DNA from: Fulvivirga maritima
Lineage (GTDB): Bacteria > Bacteroidota > Bacteroidia > Cytophagales > Cyclobacteriaceae
Length of the DNA: 64,000 nucleotides
NCBI RefSeq assembly: GCF_021389955.1
Contig: NZ_CP089980.1
Location: 681,501 to 745,500, forward strand
Reading direction: 5' to 3'
Shown here: positions 34,671 through 43,197 of the stretch, piece after piece
Numbering within the stretch: position 1 is the stretch's first letter
How the letters are laid out: every line of letters begins with the position of its first letter
Position numbers and translations under genes: made by a program
Notes under the pieces: model-generated
Database searches by the model: none
What the model saw: the letters and a program-made list of their open reading frames with translations, nothing else
Told to the model about the DNA's origin: nothing

Positions 34671-35561
34671 TTGAAAATGAGAAATTTAAAATTTTCCATC
34701 CTAGCATTGATTGTTGTTATTTTTTTTAGCTGTGAGGACAACAATAACGAGAACTATCAACCTACCTTTTCAAAAACCAACCCTTCCCTATCTACTCAAG
34801 AATCATCTCAGACTAATGCCAAGAAAAAAGGCGACAAGAAATTTTTACTAGTACACGGAGCCTGGCACCCTGAAGGCTCATGGAACAAAATGGTAGTAGG
34901 TCTCGAAAAATTTGGCCATGAAGTACACACCATTCAACTTCCAGGCTTAGGCACTGACAGAACTCCGATCAGCCAGATTACCTTAGCCACACATGTAAAT
35001 GCTGTTACCTCCAAAATGCAAGAGATAGGGAGCGGCATCACATTAGTAGGCCATTCTTATGGTGGCGTAGTTATTTCTCAGGCAGCAGAAAACCTAAGTT
35101 CATACGTAGATCAAGTGGTGTATGTATCTGCTTTTATGCTCAATGATGGGCAGAGCTTATTTGATATAGCCGCCACCGACCTCAACTCTGTAGTTACCCA
35201 AAATATTGTGATTACAGGCGACAGCGTATTTATACCGGAAGATGCATATGAAAATGCATTTTACAACTACGGACAAAACTCTAATAATAAAAACATTGAT
35301 GAAGATATATACTTTATAAAGACATTGCTAGTACCTCAACCATTAGCAACATTCACCACGCCAATTTCTTTATCATCAGCATACAACAATCTCGATAAAG
35401 TGTACATCTCTTGTACTGACGACCGCGCAATCACTCCACAAGCTCAACAAAATATGTATTCTAATTATCCAGACGTGCAAGTGTATACTATACAAAATGC
35501 AGATCATTCACCGTTTTTATCCAGGCCCAATCAACTTCTTAACATATTGAAAGGACTATAA
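34671..35561 (+). CDS. Alpha/beta-hydrolase lipoprotein (methylesterase-like), copy 1
   Basis: A 296-residue protein with a lipoprotein signal (ILALIVVIFFSCEDN; lipid-modified Cys about 21) and a short polar linker. The hydrolase domain begins KFLLVHGAWHPEGSW. The nucleophile elbow is GHSYGG (Ser about 128), the acid probably Asp in SCTDDRAITPQ, and the base His in NADHSPFLSRP near the C-terminus. This pattern (HGAWHxxxxW, DLPGxG, DHxPFxSxP) is that of the plant-methylesterase/hydroxynitrile-lyase-like branch, which cleaves small esters. It is probably attached to a membrane and faces the periplasm or exterior. A similar gene follows downstream, and the methyltransferase/UbiC operon diverges upstream. 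The substrate is unknown. Confidence 0.87.
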   Translation: MKMRNLKFSILALIVVIFFSCEDNNNENYQPTFSKTNPSLSTQESSQTNAKKKGDKKFLLVHGAWHPEGSWNKMVVGLEKFGHEVHTIQLPGLGTDRTPISQITLATHVNAVTSKMQEIGSGITLVGHSYGGVVISQAAENLSSYVDQVVYVSAFMLNDGQSLFDIAATDLNSVVTQNIVITGDSVFIPEDAYENAFYNYGQNSNNKNIDEDIYFIKTLLVPQPLATFTTPISLSSAYNNLDKVYISCTDDRAITPQAQQNMYSNYPDVQVYTIQNADHSPFLSRPNQLLNILKGL

Positions 35562-35566
35562 ATTAA

Positions 35567-35600
35567 AAGGCCGATTAATTGATTTAATCGGCCTTATTAC
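35567..35600 (+). terminator. Terminator of esterase gene 1
   Basis: Perfect 12-bp arms AAGGCCGATTAA (35567-35578) and TTAATCGGCCTT (35584-35595) lie directly after the stop codon, with a T-containing tail. Confidence 0.8.
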
Positions 35601-35981
35601 TTTTTAAAAGTTAAAAAGAACCTGAATTTATTTTTTCGATGATTTTTCATAAAAGAAAGGTTTAATTATAAACCTCATTTAATCTGTCAGAAAGGTGTAA
35701 ATAAAGCCATTCATCACTATGCACCAAATTACTTTTAAAAGTAATAATTACTTAAAATGATAACGAAGCCAACCTCCTCCCTACTGAAAGAATATTAACC
35801 AAAACCACTTTCACTTCACTCAGGACCAATTATGCCTCTGTAACAAGCTCCTACGACAAAAAAAAACTACCATTTGAGATAACCTTACAAACAAAGACAC
35901 TTTAGACAATCCCTCCTCATTACTTACTAATCCTTAATAATCCAATTAGTTAAACCAAGTAAGCTATGGTTTGACATTCAG

Positions 35982-36013
35982 TTGATTGCCAGCACTTCAA
36001 CCTACTACTTTTG
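35982..36013 (+). promoter_or_regulatory. Bacteroidota-type promoter of the second esterase gene
   Basis: TTG at 35982-35984 and TACTTTTG at 36006-36013 are separated by 21 bases. This promoter decides the start of the following gene: a longer frame opening at 35982 would begin on the -33 box itself, so the ATG at 36048 is the real start. Confidence 0.72.
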
Positions 36014-36047
36014 CACAATTACCAAAACAAAACATAAATATTTTAAT

Positions 36048-36926
36048 ATGAAGAGATTTATACTATTATCCCTTATTATCTGCTCACTAATTATCTTAAG
36101 CTGTGAGGACAACCACCACGAATATCAACCCACCAACTCTACAGAAGAAATCCTCAGCTCATCTGAAGCCACAGCCTCCCCTACAAGAATGACCACCAGC
36201 CAAAAATTTCTATTGGTACATGGAGCCTGGCACCCGGAAGGATCATGGTTTAAAATAGTAAAAGGCCTGACCCAACTAGGACATCAGGTCTATACCGTTC
36301 AGCTTCCCGGTCTTGGAACCGACAAAACCGCTGTTGGAGACGTAACCCTGGCCTCGCATGTAAATACAGTTACTAATAAAATGCTTGAAATAGGAGGGTC
36401 AATTACGCTGGTAGGACACTCATATGGAGGTGTAGTTATTTCACAAGCCGCAGAAAATCTACCTTCCTATGTAAAACAACTGGTCTTTGTATCCGCTTTT
36501 TTATTAACTGATGGCCAAAGCCTGCTAGATATCGCTTCTTTAGACACAGGATCAGTAGTAACTCAGAATATTATAATAAATGGAGACAGTGTATACATTC
36601 CTGAAGCCTCTTACGTAGACGCATTTTACAACTTAACTTATGCTGTAGACAAACCTAGACTTGAGCTTGAAATAGAGTTAATGACTACCCTACTAGTGCC
36701 TCAACCTTTAAGCACATTTACCACTCCAGTATCTCTTAGTAGTAATTTCGACAACATAAAAAAGGTATATATTGCTTGCCGGCTAGACCAGGCCATTACG
36801 CCCAGAGCTCAGAGATATATGTGCAATCAGTACCCAGACATCACCATCCATGTGATTCAGTACTCTGATCATTCTCCATTTTTAACCAGACCCCAAAAGC
36901 TACTCACCCTTCTAGATGAGTTATAA
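36048..36926 (+). CDS. Alpha/beta-hydrolase lipoprotein (methylesterase-like), copy 2
   Basis: A 292-residue paralogue of the gene at 34671. The lipobox is in LIICSLIILSCEDN. The hydrolase core is closely similar: FLLVHGAWHPEGSW, LPGLGTDKT, GHSYGG, and the final SDHSPFLTRP. One difference is ACRLDQAITPRAQ in place of CTDDRAITPQAQ; an Asp remains at the acid position, so the triad looks intact. The start at 36048 is chosen because the promoter boxes overlap the upstream in-frame extension. It ends just before a strong bidirectional terminator shared with the opposing tRNA gene. The two copies probably arose by tandem duplication and may differ in substrate. Confidence 0.87.
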   Translation: MKRFILLSLIICSLIILSCEDNHHEYQPTNSTEEILSSSEATASPTRMTTSQKFLLVHGAWHPEGSWFKIVKGLTQLGHQVYTVQLPGLGTDKTAVGDVTLASHVNTVTNKMLEIGGSITLVGHSYGGVVISQAAENLPSYVKQLVFVSAFLLTDGQSLLDIASLDTGSVVTQNIIINGDSVYIPEASYVDAFYNLTYAVDKPRLELEIELMTTLLVPQPLSTFTTPVSLSSNFDNIKKVYIACRLDQAITPRAQRYMCNQYPDITIHVIQYSDHSPFLTRPQKLLTLLDEL

Positions 36927-36943
36927 AAAAAGCCTATAAAACA

Positions 36944-36975
36944 AAAAAGCCACTTAGAAATCTAAGTGGCTTTTT
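36944..36975. terminator. Bidirectional terminator between esterase 2 and tRNA-Lys
   Basis: Arms AAAAAGCCACTTAG (36944-36957) and CTAAGTGGCTTTTT (36962-36975) are perfectly complementary with a 4-base loop. A-run and T-run ends make it work in both directions. Confidence 0.88.
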
Positions 36976-36976
36976 G

Positions 36977-37049
36977 TGATCCCGCTGGGGCTCGAACCCA
37001 GGACCCTCTCCTTAAAAGGGAGATGCTCTACCAACTGAGCTACGGAATC
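36977..37049 (-). tRNA. tRNA-Lys (anticodon TTT), downstream copy
   Basis: The 73-base complement starts GATTCCG and ends CGGGATC plus the discriminator A, forming a complete acceptor stem with one G-T pair. D-arm GCTCAGTTGG, anticodon arm CTCCCTTTTAAGGAG with anticodon TTT, and T-arm GGGTTCGAGCCC are all present. CCA is not encoded. Confidence 0.96.
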
Positions 37050-37099
37050 TTAACAGATATTTAAAAAAACTCATTTCTAAGCTTTCATAAATAGGGCTG

Positions 37100-37130
37100 C
37101 AAAAGTAATACTTTCAATGTAAAATGCAAA
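37100..37130 (-). promoter_or_regulatory. Promoter of the downstream tRNA-Lys
   Basis: On the minus strand TTTG (37127-37130) and TACTTTTG (37100-37107) are 19 bases apart, about 50 bases before the tRNA 5' end. The same layout precedes the other copy. Confidence 0.6.
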
Positions 37131-37231
37131 CATTGTGTTTTTAAAAATTAAGAAGACAAATTAAAAATTTCGTCTCATAATCAACACTTTACAATAAAAA
37201 ACCACCTAGACTTTTCTAAGTGGCCGGGTTG

Positions 37232-37304
37232 TGATCCCGCTGGGGCTCGAACCCAGGACCCTCTCCTTAAAAGGGAGATGCTCTACCAACTGAGCTACGG
37301 AATC
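37232..37304 (-). tRNA. tRNA-Lys (anticodon TTT), upstream copy
   Basis: Identical over its 73 bases to the copy 255 bases away (36977-37049), with the same stems and anticodon TTT. An imperfect hairpin (CCACCTAGA against TCTAAGTGG) between the two copies could terminate this one. Confidence 0.96.
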
Positions 37305-37361
37305 TTACCATTTTTTTCAGTCCAAAGGAACTTTTTAAGACCCTTTTTGTGAATGGAGATG

Positions 37362-37392
37362 CAAAAGTAATGTTTCAGACCTAAAATACAAA
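37362..37392 (-). promoter_or_regulatory. Promoter of the upstream tRNA-Lys
   Basis: On the minus strand a TTTTG box (37389-37392 region) and TACTTTTG (37362-37369) are 19 bases apart, about 57 bases before the tRNA 5' end. Confidence 0.58.
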
Positions 37393-37491
37393 AGCTTCAG
37401 TTTAAAAAAATTAAAAAAATCCGTTTCTACCTCTAAAATCACCGTTCTCGCAATCTTAGCGCAGATATCACGTTAAAAAAAATTGAACCAT

Positions 37492-37499
37492 TATATTTG
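37492..37499 (+). promoter_or_regulatory. -7 box of the BatE-like gene
   Basis: TATATTTG fits TAnnTTTG and ends 22 bases before the ATG at 37522. It lies inside the longer frame that opens at 37483, so that upstream start is rejected. Confidence 0.55.
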
Positions 37500-37521
37500 C
37501 AGCTGGTTAAAAGTATTCATT

Positions 37522-38250
37522 ATGCGTTTATTCTTCATTATCTCGTTCATATGCTTAGCTGTTCCTTTTTCTCAGGCCGAGAATCAGGATGCTTCAACAC
37601 TTCAGGATGCTGACTCGCTTTTTAATGCTAAAAAGTTCACTGAATCATTTAAGCTTTATGAGCAGCTACTTACTGCAGAAAAGAAAGCATCTCCTGCCAT
37701 GCTGCTAAAGATGGCTTACATAAAAGAAGGACTGGGAGATTATAGCATGGCGCTTTATTACCTTAACTTGTATTATCTGCAAACCTCAGATAAAAAAGTG
37801 CTTTCTAAAATGGAAGAGTTGGCTGACAAAAAAGATCTTGAAGGCTATACTTATGATGATTTTGAGTTTTTTGAAACGGTATTTTTTAAGTACTTCAACC
37901 AGATCATATATGCTCTACTAGCTATTTCAATCATACTTTTTGCCATAATTATAAGATATAAAAAGAATAGCGAATACAGCCCTGTAATTCCGGCCATACT
38001 AAATGCTTTGGTATTAGGGTTATTATTTTACACCCTAAACTTTGGCAGAGATTATCATAAAGGCATAGTAGTAAAATCTAACACCTACGTGATGGAAGGT
38101 CCCTCCGCAGGAGCCGAAGTAGTAGCCATTATAGGAAAAGGTCATAGGCTGCCCGTATACAAAAATCAGGATGTATGGACCCAAACCGAATGGCAAGGCA
38201 AGAAAGCTTACATCAAAACAGACAAATTAAAAAAAGTGAATTTCATGTAA
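37522..38250 (+). CDS. BatE-like TPR and SH3-domain membrane protein
   Basis: About 242 residues from the ATG at 37522. A signal peptide (RLFFIISFICLAVPFSQA) is followed by TPR helices (about 25-100: ADSLFNAKKFTESFKLYEQL, MALYYLNLYYLQ), two membrane helices (IIYALLAISIILFAIII and PVIPAILNALVLGLLFYTL), and a C-terminal SH3-like domain (about 190-240, SNTYVMEGPSAGAEVVAII). This is the layout of BatE-like proteins of Bacteroidota, which in other genomes accompany BatA-D and are linked to aerotolerance. No bat genes are adjacent here. It converges on the type B protein gene with only 4 bases between stops. Confidence 0.72.
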   Translation: MRLFFIISFICLAVPFSQAENQDASTLQDADSLFNAKKFTESFKLYEQLLTAEKKASPAMLLKMAYIKEGLGDYSMALYYLNLYYLQTSDKKVLSKMEELADKKDLEGYTYDDFEFFETVFFKYFNQIIYALLAISIILFAIIIRYKKNSEYSPVIPAILNALVLGLLFYTLNFGRDYHKGIVVKSNTYVMEGPSAGAEVVAIIGKGHRLPVYKNQDVWTQTEWQGKKAYIKTDKLKKVNFM

Positions 38251-38254
38251 GGCA

Positions 38255-40924
38255 TCACTTCATTAAAGTGAGCGCTCCTCTATAACGTATATTAGAATAT
38301 TGGATATAGTAATAATATATTCCGGAAGGAACAGCGCTACCATACCATTTAAAGTCGCGATCACTACTATTGAACACCTTCTGCCCCCATCTATTAAAAA
38401 TCACCACTTCTTCAAATTGCCCTGCGCAATTATCTAAAGGCAGAATGTTTCGCAATTCTTCTGATCCCTCCACCTGCTTATACATTCCGAAGTAATCATT
38501 TAGGCCATCATGATTTGCCGGGGTGAAGAAATTAGGAGGTAGAAACTGATCGCTTTTATTATCGATATCCTTTATAGTTACATTCAATCTCAATGTATCT
38601 GCATCAGAAAAATAACAATGGTCATCAGACAAAATAAACTCCAATAAATACTGCGCCTCGCTCTCTCCTTTTAGAGCAGAACAGCCTGGGGTCCAGGTAA
38701 AATCGGAGCTCACCGAACCAAAACCTCTAACATCATTAAACTTATAACCAAGCTCTACATCTTTATTGATTTGCCTTAATAACAGCGCATCTCCCTCATC
38801 ATCCTGCCCTGACAAACCTAGAGCAATACTTTCCCCTACCGTAATAGTAATATTACTACCTTGTAAAACTGTCTCACCACGCCCCACTACCTGCAAAGAA
38901 AGATCACTATTAGGCGGTGGATACAAAATAAAATCAACCGTTAAGGTGTCTCTGTTGGTTATATCACACTTATCATCATCTTCAGCAAAAAAATAGACTC
39001 TAAGAGAATCCTTTTCTTCAAAAGAAAAAAAGTCGCAATTGAGATCCCATACAAATTCGGAGCTGAGCTGCGTAGGACTGGCACCACCTTCACCAACAGC
39101 TCCGGCATAAGTAATACCATAGTCAGCAAAATTAAAATTAGCCCCCATTCCATTGAGCACTGTTCGGTCACCATCCTGATCAAGTGCGCTTACATCAAAA
39201 CGAATGACATTATTTAAGTCAGAAGTAAAACGGACATACTCAGTTGTTAACTCAAAGTCATTGCTATAAACATCTGGCTCACTGTTAAAAGGAAGGTTAA
39301 TCTCAAGATTCAGGGTCAGCAGCACCGGATCTTCATACTCACAGTCATCAGAATCTTCCACATAGACTAATATTTCAAACTCCGTTTTACCATCAAAACT
39401 TACGGTCTGGCAGTCATAATTCCATTCTAACCAAGTTTCTAACAGCCCTACTTGATTCCTCCTATTCACTATTGTGAAACCATAGTCATCCAACTCAAAA
39501 TCCACTGGATCTAACATAATATCCATAAAATCAGCATCGGCATCTTGCCCCAAAATATTGACTATCTTCAAACCTCCGGCCTGTTCATTTACTTCAACAT
39601 ACCTTAAAGCCGCATTAGAATAACTTCCTACACCATCTTCTCTATGAGTAATTTCAGGCAACTCATTAGCTGGCGGCTCTATAAGCACCGTGAGCCTGAC
39701 CGTATCTTGTAATGGCTGCGGACAGGTACGGTCAAGACCGATAAAATCAATATCAAACGGCAAATCCTGCTCAGGAGGGCAATCAGTAAAACATACTCTG
39801 GCGCGCAAATTATCACCAGAAGGCGACTGCCCAATGATATTAACAGTGTAATTTTCATAATCAAAACCTACAGGATCAAGATTAAAATTCACCCTCCCTC
39901 CTTTCGCATCTTGCACCTCAAACTCCACACATTTATCATCATCTGCCAAAAACTCCAGCACATCTCCTTCAACATAAGTACTCCCATCTTCAAGGTTAAT
40001 ACTTAGCTCGGGAGCTTCACCAGGATCTTCACAGTCCACAACTACCATCTGAAAATCACGGCGCACCTCCCCTATTTTCTCTCCATCACGATATTCTTCA
40101 CATTTGACCGCAAAAACAAAAAGCCCTTGCTCTGAAGGCGTCACCCTCAAAAGCCCATTATCACTGATATAAAGATCCGGGTCTCCATGCATAATATTAT
40201 TAATGCCATAACTCCCCCTCCATTGCACCGTAGGGTATGGCGCACTCGAAGGAGGCTGCGGATGCGGATCAGCAGAAGGGGTATTAAGAGGCTCCACCAA
40301 ACTATAAACCAGAGAATCTCCATCTACATCACTACCTCTAAAATCAGCATAAAAACTACGATCCACACAAGCATAATCGCTCAGTGGAGGAAATAGCTGA
40401 GGAGATGAATTAATAAATCGCTCTCCATCTTTTATTAAAGGAGGTATTTCCAGGTAAAACGTCTGACCTGCAGCCACTCCGGCAGCATCAGGATCTTCAG
40501 AGAAAATATTTTGGATAGTATAATTTCTACAACATCGCTGCCAGGCAATATAGTACCCTGAAGGACTAGCATATTCATTAGGATCAAGCGTAATCACCGA
40601 TGAAAAGACCATTCGAGTGGTATTCACCACAGCATCATCCTGACAGTCCGGCAAGCTGTAAATTACCTTCGACTCACTCCTGAAGGGCAGAGAGATCTGC
40701 CTCATTCTATTATTATCACTCTTACGATAAATCCATGCTATTGGCGTCGGTTCATACTTAGCTCCCGGGTTTCCGTTAATCTCATCGAAGTAAATAATAA
40801 GATTTAACCTATAATTATTTCCAGAAAGATAGACTAATTCAAATTCACCCCCTACGATATGAGAAGCAAATGAACTAGCTTTGCAGATTACCAGAAAGCA
40901 AATAAGTAAAAAACTTCTTTTCAT
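38255..40924 (-). CDS. Type B T9SS surface protein (gliding-motility-associated C-terminal domain)
   Basis: An 889-residue exported protein. A signal peptide (SFLLICFLVICKASSFA) leads into the common SHIVGGEFELVYLSG start found in many Cytophagales surface proteins. The middle consists of Ig/cadherin-like beta domains with paired cysteines and many Asp-rich loops (DADADFMDI, DQDGDR, SGQDDEGDAL), probably calcium-binding. The C-terminus is a type B sorting domain (about 795-889: FFTPANHDGLNDYFG, VVIFNRWGQKVF, PSGIYYYYIQY, RGALTLMK). It would be exported by T9SS like the giant adhesin, but has no SprF-type gene next to it. No enzymatic domain is visible. Confidence 0.87.
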   Translation of the reverse strand: MKRSFLLICFLVICKASSFASHIVGGEFELVYLSGNNYRLNLIIYFDEINGNPGAKYEPTPIAWIYRKSDNNRMRQISLPFRSESKVIYSLPDCQDDAVVNTTRMVFSSVITLDPNEYASPSGYYIAWQRCCRNYTIQNIFSEDPDAAGVAAGQTFYLEIPPLIKDGERFINSSPQLFPPLSDYACVDRSFYADFRGSDVDGDSLVYSLVEPLNTPSADPHPQPPSSAPYPTVQWRGSYGINNIMHGDPDLYISDNGLLRVTPSEQGLFVFAVKCEEYRDGEKIGEVRRDFQMVVVDCEDPGEAPELSINLEDGSTYVEGDVLEFLADDDKCVEFEVQDAKGGRVNFNLDPVGFDYENYTVNIIGQSPSGDNLRARVCFTDCPPEQDLPFDIDFIGLDRTCPQPLQDTVRLTVLIEPPANELPEITHREDGVGSYSNAALRYVEVNEQAGGLKIVNILGQDADADFMDIMLDPVDFELDDYGFTIVNRRNQVGLLETWLEWNYDCQTVSFDGKTEFEILVYVEDSDDCEYEDPVLLTLNLEINLPFNSEPDVYSNDFELTTEYVRFTSDLNNVIRFDVSALDQDGDRTVLNGMGANFNFADYGITYAGAVGEGGASPTQLSSEFVWDLNCDFFSFEEKDSLRVYFFAEDDDKCDITNRDTLTVDFILYPPPNSDLSLQVVGRGETVLQGSNITITVGESIALGLSGQDDEGDALLLRQINKDVELGYKFNDVRGFGSVSSDFTWTPGCSALKGESEAQYLLEFILSDDHCYFSDADTLRLNVTIKDIDNKSDQFLPPNFFTPANHDGLNDYFGMYKQVEGSEELRNILPLDNCAGQFEEVVIFNRWGQKVFNSSDRDFKWYGSAVPSGIYYYYIQYSNIRYRGALTLMK

Positions 40925-41042
40925 TGGAGTTGAAGAGATTAGGTGTTTCTGATTATAATCAAATATTCATTAATATAAAATGAGTATCATTATTTTTCAG
41001 AAAGAGCAATAAGTTCCATAATACCAAAGCATAAGTACAAGC

Positions 41043-42464
41043 ATGAAGTTAAAAAATAAAATTTTAAAAAATATAAAAATTGAAGGTATTGCAGCGGAAG
41101 GCAAGTGCATTACAAGGTATGACGGACAGGTTATATTTGTAACAGGTGTAGCTCCGGGTGACACCGCCGACATAAAGGTAATAAGAAAGAAAAAATCCTT
41201 TCTTGAAGCCATCCCTGTAGCCATTCACGAATATTCTTCCCTGCGTGCGGAGCCTTTCTGCGAACATTTTGGAACCTGCGGCGGATGCAAATGGCAACAT
41301 ATCAACTACCAAACACAGCTGGACTACAAACATCAGCAAGTAGTAGATAACCTGGAACGAATAGCAAAAGTACCATTACCTGAAGCCAAAAGAATATTAA
41401 GCTCTGAAGAAACCCGATATTATAGAAACAAGCTGGAATTCACCTTCTCTAACAAACGCTGGCTCACTAAAGAGGAAATCTCTCAGGATGAAGATCTGGA
41501 TCGTGATGCCCTGGGCTTCCATATCCCAAAAAGATTCGACAAGATATTAGATATCAACCACTGCTATTTACAGCCAGACCCTTCTAATGACATCCGCCTT
41601 ACGGTCAAGGAAGTGGCTAAAGCTAACAACATACCCTTCTTCGATCTTATTACTCAGGAAGGTTATTTGAGAAACCTAATCATCAGAAACACAGTAGCAG
41701 GCGAGGTCATGGTTATTCTTCAAGTAGCAGGAGATAATGAGGAATATCTTTTTGCTGTATTGGATGCACTTAAGAATAAATTTCCTCAGATCACCTCTCT
41801 GAATTATGTGATCAACACTAAAAAGAATGAGACTTATAATGATTTGGAGGTAGTTACATACCACGGTTTACCGTACATCACAGAGCAAATGCAGCTGCCA
41901 GATGCTCCTGATAAGCATGTGAAATTTCAAATAGGTCCTAAATCATTCTTCCAGACTAACGCAAAACAGGCTGAAGCTCTATACAAGAAAGCCTGGGAAA
42001 TGGCCAAACTCACCGGAGAAGAACTAGTATATGACTTATATACTGGCACAGGAACCATTGCCAATTATATAGCTGCCAACGCAAAAGAAGTAATAGGCAT
42101 AGAATACGTAGAAGCGGCCATTGAAGATGCCAAAGTAAACTCTGAAATCAACAATATTAGTAACACTAAATTCTTTGCTGGTGACATGAAAGACCTGCTT
42201 ACAGATCACTTCATAGCTGAGCACGGCAGACCAGATGTAGTAATTACTGATCCTCCACGCGCAGGCATGCACCCTGATGTATGCGAGGTACTCATAAACA
42301 CCAGACCTCAAAGAATAGTATATGTAAGCTGCAACCCAGCTACACAAGCAAGAGACCTTGCACTATTAGGCGACTATTATGAAGTGACCGATGTGCAGCC
42401 AGTGGACATGTTTCCTCACACTTATCACGTGGAGAATATTGTGACTCTGGAATTGAAAGGATAG
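41043..42464 (+). CDS. rlmD: 23S rRNA (uracil-5-)-methyltransferase, RlmD/RumA family
   Basis: A 473-residue RNA methyltransferase. An N-terminal TRAM domain (about 1-62) is followed by an iron-sulfur cysteine set (CEHFGTCGGCKWQH, with a fourth Cys in NHCYLQPD) and the SAM-binding domain (VYDLYTGTGTIANYIA, about 333-348). The catalytic segments are TDPPRAGMHP and VSCNPATQARDL, the latter holding the nucleophilic Cys. Members methylate U1939 or U747 of 23S rRNA or U54 of tRNA; the cluster-containing form fits RlmD, but the exact position methylated is not certain. It diverges from the type B protein gene and ends at a clear terminator. Confidence 0.88.
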   Translation: MKLKNKILKNIKIEGIAAEGKCITRYDGQVIFVTGVAPGDTADIKVIRKKKSFLEAIPVAIHEYSSLRAEPFCEHFGTCGGCKWQHINYQTQLDYKHQQVVDNLERIAKVPLPEAKRILSSEETRYYRNKLEFTFSNKRWLTKEEISQDEDLDRDALGFHIPKRFDKILDINHCYLQPDPSNDIRLTVKEVAKANNIPFFDLITQEGYLRNLIIRNTVAGEVMVILQVAGDNEEYLFAVLDALKNKFPQITSLNYVINTKKNETYNDLEVVTYHGLPYITEQMQLPDAPDKHVKFQIGPKSFFQTNAKQAEALYKKAWEMAKLTGEELVYDLYTGTGTIANYIAANAKEVIGIEYVEAAIEDAKVNSEINNISNTKFFAGDMKDLLTDHFIAEHGRPDVVITDPPRAGMHPDVCEVLINTRPQRIVYVSCNPATQARDLALLGDYYEVTDVQPVDMFPHTYHVENIVTLELKG

Positions 42465-42491
42465 CTTTTAATTTCATAAATATTACAAAAG

Positions 42492-42524
42492 ATGCGCTAG
42501 TGGGTTAATTAGCGCATTTTTTAT
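42492..42524 (+). terminator. Terminator of rlmD
   Basis: Arms ATGCGCTA (42492-42499) and TAGCGCAT (42510-42517) with a 10-base loop and a following T-run. Confidence 0.85.
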
Positions 42525-42563
42525 TTATAAAGCTCTCTGTACTCCTAAAACCGACAATTGTAT

Positions 42564-42605
42564 TTGATGTTAATTTGGTGTAATTTTACATCAAATTAAC
42601 ATCAA
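42564..42605. promoter_or_regulatory. Palindromic operator upstream of parDE
   Basis: The 14-base arm TTGATGTTAATTTG (42564-42577) is exactly complementary to CAAATTAACATCAA (42592-42605), and the spacer contains a further TGTA/TACA pair. It ends 9 bases before the antitoxin ATG. ParD-type antitoxins autoregulate by binding such sites as dimers, so this is the likely operator. Confidence 0.75.
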
Positions 42606-42614
42606 TAAAATACT

Positions 42615-42869
42615 ATGGCCAGACAAAGCATAACCTTTACTGAACCCAATGACAAATGGCTAAAAGCACAAATTGAAAGTAAAGAATATACTAGTAAAAG
42701 CGAATTAGTGAATGACTTAATCAGAAAGGCACGAGCAGAAGAAGAGAAGAAATTAGACTGGCTTAGAAAAAAACTTATCGAAGCAGAACAAAGTGGATTC
42801 ACTAAAATGAACCGAGACGAAATCCTTGCATTATCTAAGGATGAGCTACATCAAAATGGAGAACTATAA
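42615..42869 (+). CDS. parD: ParD-type antitoxin
   Basis: An 84-residue protein with a ribbon-helix-helix start (QSITFTEPNDKWLKAQIES, then YTSKSELVNDLIRKAR), matching CopG/ParD antitoxins. The charged C-terminal half (AEEEKKLDWLRKKLIEAEQSG) would wrap the toxin. It binds its own promoter and neutralises the ParE-type toxin encoded directly downstream, whose start overlaps its end. The palindrome just upstream supports autoregulation. Confidence 0.88.
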   Translation: MARQSITFTEPNDKWLKAQIESKEYTSKSELVNDLIRKARAEEEKKLDWLRKKLIEAEQSGFTKMNRDEILALSKDELHQNGEL

Positions 42870-43149
42870 GCTTAGTGAAAGAGCAAAATCTGACCTAATT
42901 CGCATTCACCAGTACGGCGTACGCACTTTTGGAGAGCACCAGGCTGACAAATATTTTTACGCATTCTTTTCTCAATTTGAGCGAATTGCTCATCAGCCTT
43001 ACCTATATCAAGCTGTTGACTTCATACGGCCCGGATACCGACGTTGCACCTGCGGTGTTGATAATATTTATTACCGAATAAAAAACACGAACAGCATAGA
43101 AATTATGCGCATAATCGGTCGTCAAGACATTGATGAGGATCTACTTTAA
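42856..43149 (+). CDS. parE: ParE-type RelE/ParE superfamily toxin
   Basis: About 97 residues from ATG 42856 (MENYKLSERAKSDLIRIHQ); in-frame starts at 42826 and 42844 are possible but begin inside the antitoxin's conserved tail. The LSERAKSDLIRIHQYGV start, the central QFERIAHQPYLYQ and the C-terminal CTCGVDNIYYRIKN ... IMRIIGRQDI match ParE toxins. Known ParE proteins poison DNA gyrase. The gene overlaps parD by 14 bases, so the pair is translationally coupled. All core segments are present, so the module looks functional. Confidence 0.88.
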   Translation: MENYKLSERAKSDLIRIHQYGVRTFGEHQADKYFYAFFSQFERIAHQPYLYQAVDFIRPGYRRCTCGVDNIYYRIKNTNSIEIMRIIGRQDIDEDLL

Positions 43150-43197
43150 AACCAAAACACACCACTTATCATCAGATCCTAACCCTGATCTGTTATT

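Larger units (their letters stand above)
35562..36047. other. 486-bp intergenic region between the two esterase genes
   Basis: It holds the terminator of the first gene (35567-35600) and the promoter of the second (35982-36013). Nothing else recognisable was seen in the AT-rich stretch between them. Confidence 0.55.

Noticed and set aside
36977-37304. tRNA genes as an integration site for a genomic island
   Set aside because: No integrase gene and no partial tRNA repeat were found nearby; the second copy is a complete tRNA with its own promoter.
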